This document shows, in pieces, positions 63,014 through 64,000 of a DNA stretch of 64,000 bases (its first letter is position 1; each line of letters begins with the position of its first letter). Origin of the DNA: Amycolatopsis tucumanensis. Lineage in GTDB: Bacteria > Actinomycetota > Actinomycetes > Mycobacteriales > Pseudonocardiaceae. The DNA is taken from positions 72,879 to 136,878 of the forward strand of contig NZ_JAKGSD010000011.1 in the NCBI RefSeq assembly GCF_021654135.1, written 5' to 3'. Under the pieces are notes generated by a model. The model was not told where the DNA came from. It saw only the letters and a program-made list of their open reading frames with translations, and did not search any database. The position numbers and the translations under genes were made by a program.

Positions 63014-63818
63014 CGGGTTCGATCCCGGCGAGCCGCTGCCGGGCGTCGATCGCGCGGGCCAGGCGGGACAGGGCGTAGTTGATCGCGAAGTAGAGCAGCG
63101 CGATGATCAGGTAGGTCTGGATCAGGAGCCGGTTGTAGCCGGCGAGGACCTTGCCGCTCTGCAGGAGTTCGGCGTAGCTGACGACGATCCCGAGCGAGGT
63201 GTCCTTGACGACGCCGGCGGCCTGGCTGATGAGCGCGGGCACCACGCGGCGGATGGCCTGCGGGAAGATCACGTACCGCATCGACTGGGAGGGCCGCATC
63301 CCGAGCGCGGCCGCGGCCTCGCCCTGGCCGGCTTCGAGTGAGCGGAAGCCGCTGCGGAAGATCTCGGCGAACTGGGCCGCGCGGGACACCGCGATCGGCA
63401 GGACGAGTTTCCAGAGCAGCGGCAGGTCCAGGCCGTACCGGGGCAGCGCGAACATGGCGAAGTAGATCAGCAGGAGCAGCGGGACGACGCGGACGACCTC
63501 GACGTACGCCCGGGCCGGCGCGCGGACCACGGCGTGCCGGGAGATGCGCCCGAAGGCGAGCACGAGCCCGGCCGCCACCGCGATGGCAATGGCCAGCACC
63601 GCGGCGAGGGCCGTGCCGCCGAGGCCGCCGAGGAGGTAGCGCCACATGGGCCAGGAGCCGTAGGGCGCCCAGCGCTCCGCCGAGAGCTCCCCGTTGATCG
63701 CGAACTGCCGCACCGCCAGCACGACGAGCACAAGACCAGCCAGGACCGCGACCACGGTGGCGATGCGGATGCGCCGCCGGGCGCGCGGACCGGGATCGTC
63801 GAAGAGCACGGAGGTCAT
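62922..63818 (-). CDS. Polar amino-acid ABC transporter permease (GluD-like)
   Basis: A 298-aa His/Glu/Gln/Arg/opine-family permease with about five to six helices. The EAA loop EAAAALGMRPSQSMRYVIFPQA is complete, and the N-terminal PYGSWPMWRYLLGGLGGTALA and RAPARAYVEVVRVVPLLLLIYF blocks match GluD-type glutamate permeases. ATG 63818. The other permease, ATPase and binding protein would lie beyond the right edge. Overlaps the histidine kinase gene tail by 92 bp. Confidence 0.92.
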   Translation of the reverse strand: MTSVLFDDPGPRARRRIRIATVVAVLAGLVLVVLAVRQFAINGELSAERWAPYGSWPMWRYLLGGLGGTALAAVLAIAIAVAAGLVLAFGRISRHAVVRAPARAYVEVVRVVPLLLLIYFAMFALPRYGLDLPLLWKLVLPIAVSRAAQFAEIFRSGFRSLEAGQGEAAAALGMRPSQSMRYVIFPQAIRRVVPALISQAAGVVKDTSLGIVVSYAELLQSGKVLAGYNRLLIQTYLIIALLYFAINYALSRLARAIDARQRLAGIEPVSSPARRGLGRTRSAAATSGDEPRRDRVRA

Positions 63819-63879
63819 GGCCGGTCTGCCTGTTTCAGCACGATTGGCCCTCTCGTGGAGCGGTGGTCGGACGGTTCAT

Positions 63880-64000
63880 GCGCTGGTGGGTGAGTGGGTA
63901 GGTCGTGCCGCTGCGATTGGGCCGGTGGCGTGGCGGTGGGTGTGACTGGGCGGGCCCGCTGGCGTGGCTGGGCGGCTGGCGTGGCGTGGCGGCGGGTGAG
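63880..64000. repeat. GTGGC/GGGTG short-period repeat at right edge
   Basis: The last 120 bp are mostly 5-bp-like words (GTGGC, GGCGG, GTGGG, CTGGC), for example GGCGTGGCGTGGCGGCGGGTG near the end. No gene is supported; the pattern resembles the pentamer block at 11697-12366 and may continue outside the window. Confidence 0.6.

Overview
The window is very GC-rich actinomycete chromosome. Many starts are GTG or TTG, and several genes have a -10-like hexamer only 7-8 bases before the start codon, as in leaderless transcripts. Gene content (ectABCD, DasR-type GlcNAc genes with a dre site, GroEL ending [11 protein letters not shown]3159, DUF3263, LytR_C, mycobacterial-type XPB helicase, AfsR/SARP regulator) fits the Pseudonocardiaceae, probably Amycolatopsis or a relative. 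That assignment is inference. I saw no tRNA, rRNA, CRISPR array, transposase or prophage gene.

Layout. 1-0.4 kb: 16-bp tandem repeat array. 0.6-3.1 kb: TetR - Old-Yellow-Enzyme - hydroxysteroid-dehydrogenase-like SDR operon. 3.1-5.1 kb: methyltransferase, LapA-like and Abi-alpha-like proteins. 5.3-8.5 kb: ectoine/hydroxyectoine operon ectABCD. 8.6-11.5 kb: riboswitch-like leader with a terminator, then a 901-aa SARP/AfsR regulator. 11.7-12.4 kb: a non-coding stretch built on a 5-bp period. 12.4-13.8 kb: a two-gene module of unknown function (DUF6932-like plus partner). 13.9-19.5 kb: SGNH hydrolase, DUF3159 protein, nagB-II/nagK under a dre site, dasR, and a membrane protein. 19.5-21.3 kb: lipoprotein hydrolase, small membrane protein and a TetR with twin operators. 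21.4-28.8 kb: thiamine genes thiE, thiO-thiS-thiG, two tandem thiD copies and thiC, with two TPP riboswitches and degenerate extra copies of the thiE 3' end.

28.9-33.6 kb: MFS exporter, TetR, hydrolase, Uma2-like protein, cytosolic HtrA-like protease and def. 33.7-41.2 kb: DUF3263 and LytR_C proteins, Cdc48-like ATPase, TetR/dehydrogenase pair, a nitroreductase with a compensated frameshift, a truncated gene remnant, pssA and psd. 41.3-47.8 kb: small protein, moeA, AIM24 protein, cspA, membrane Ser/Thr kinase, groEL with two CIRCE boxes, PspC protein. 47.9-56.3 kb: orphan xanthine-dehydrogenase-type large subunit, menC, zinc alcohol dehydrogenase, IclR, PfpI, DUF72, DUF4253 and a membrane protein. 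56.4-64 kb: XPB helicase, FAD monooxygenase with a divergent TetR, NIT-domain histidine kinase, amino-acid ABC permease and repeat-rich DNA.

The genes are mostly housekeeping, osmoprotection and vitamin metabolism, plus several small divergent TetR-enzyme units whose operators are visible as palindromes or direct repeats. The least-explained material is: the possible aptamer/terminator leader before the SARP gene; the DUF6932-like two-gene module; a 37-bp element (34/37 identical) shared by that module and the kinase gene 30 kb away; and the blocks of degenerate short-period repeats at gene borders.
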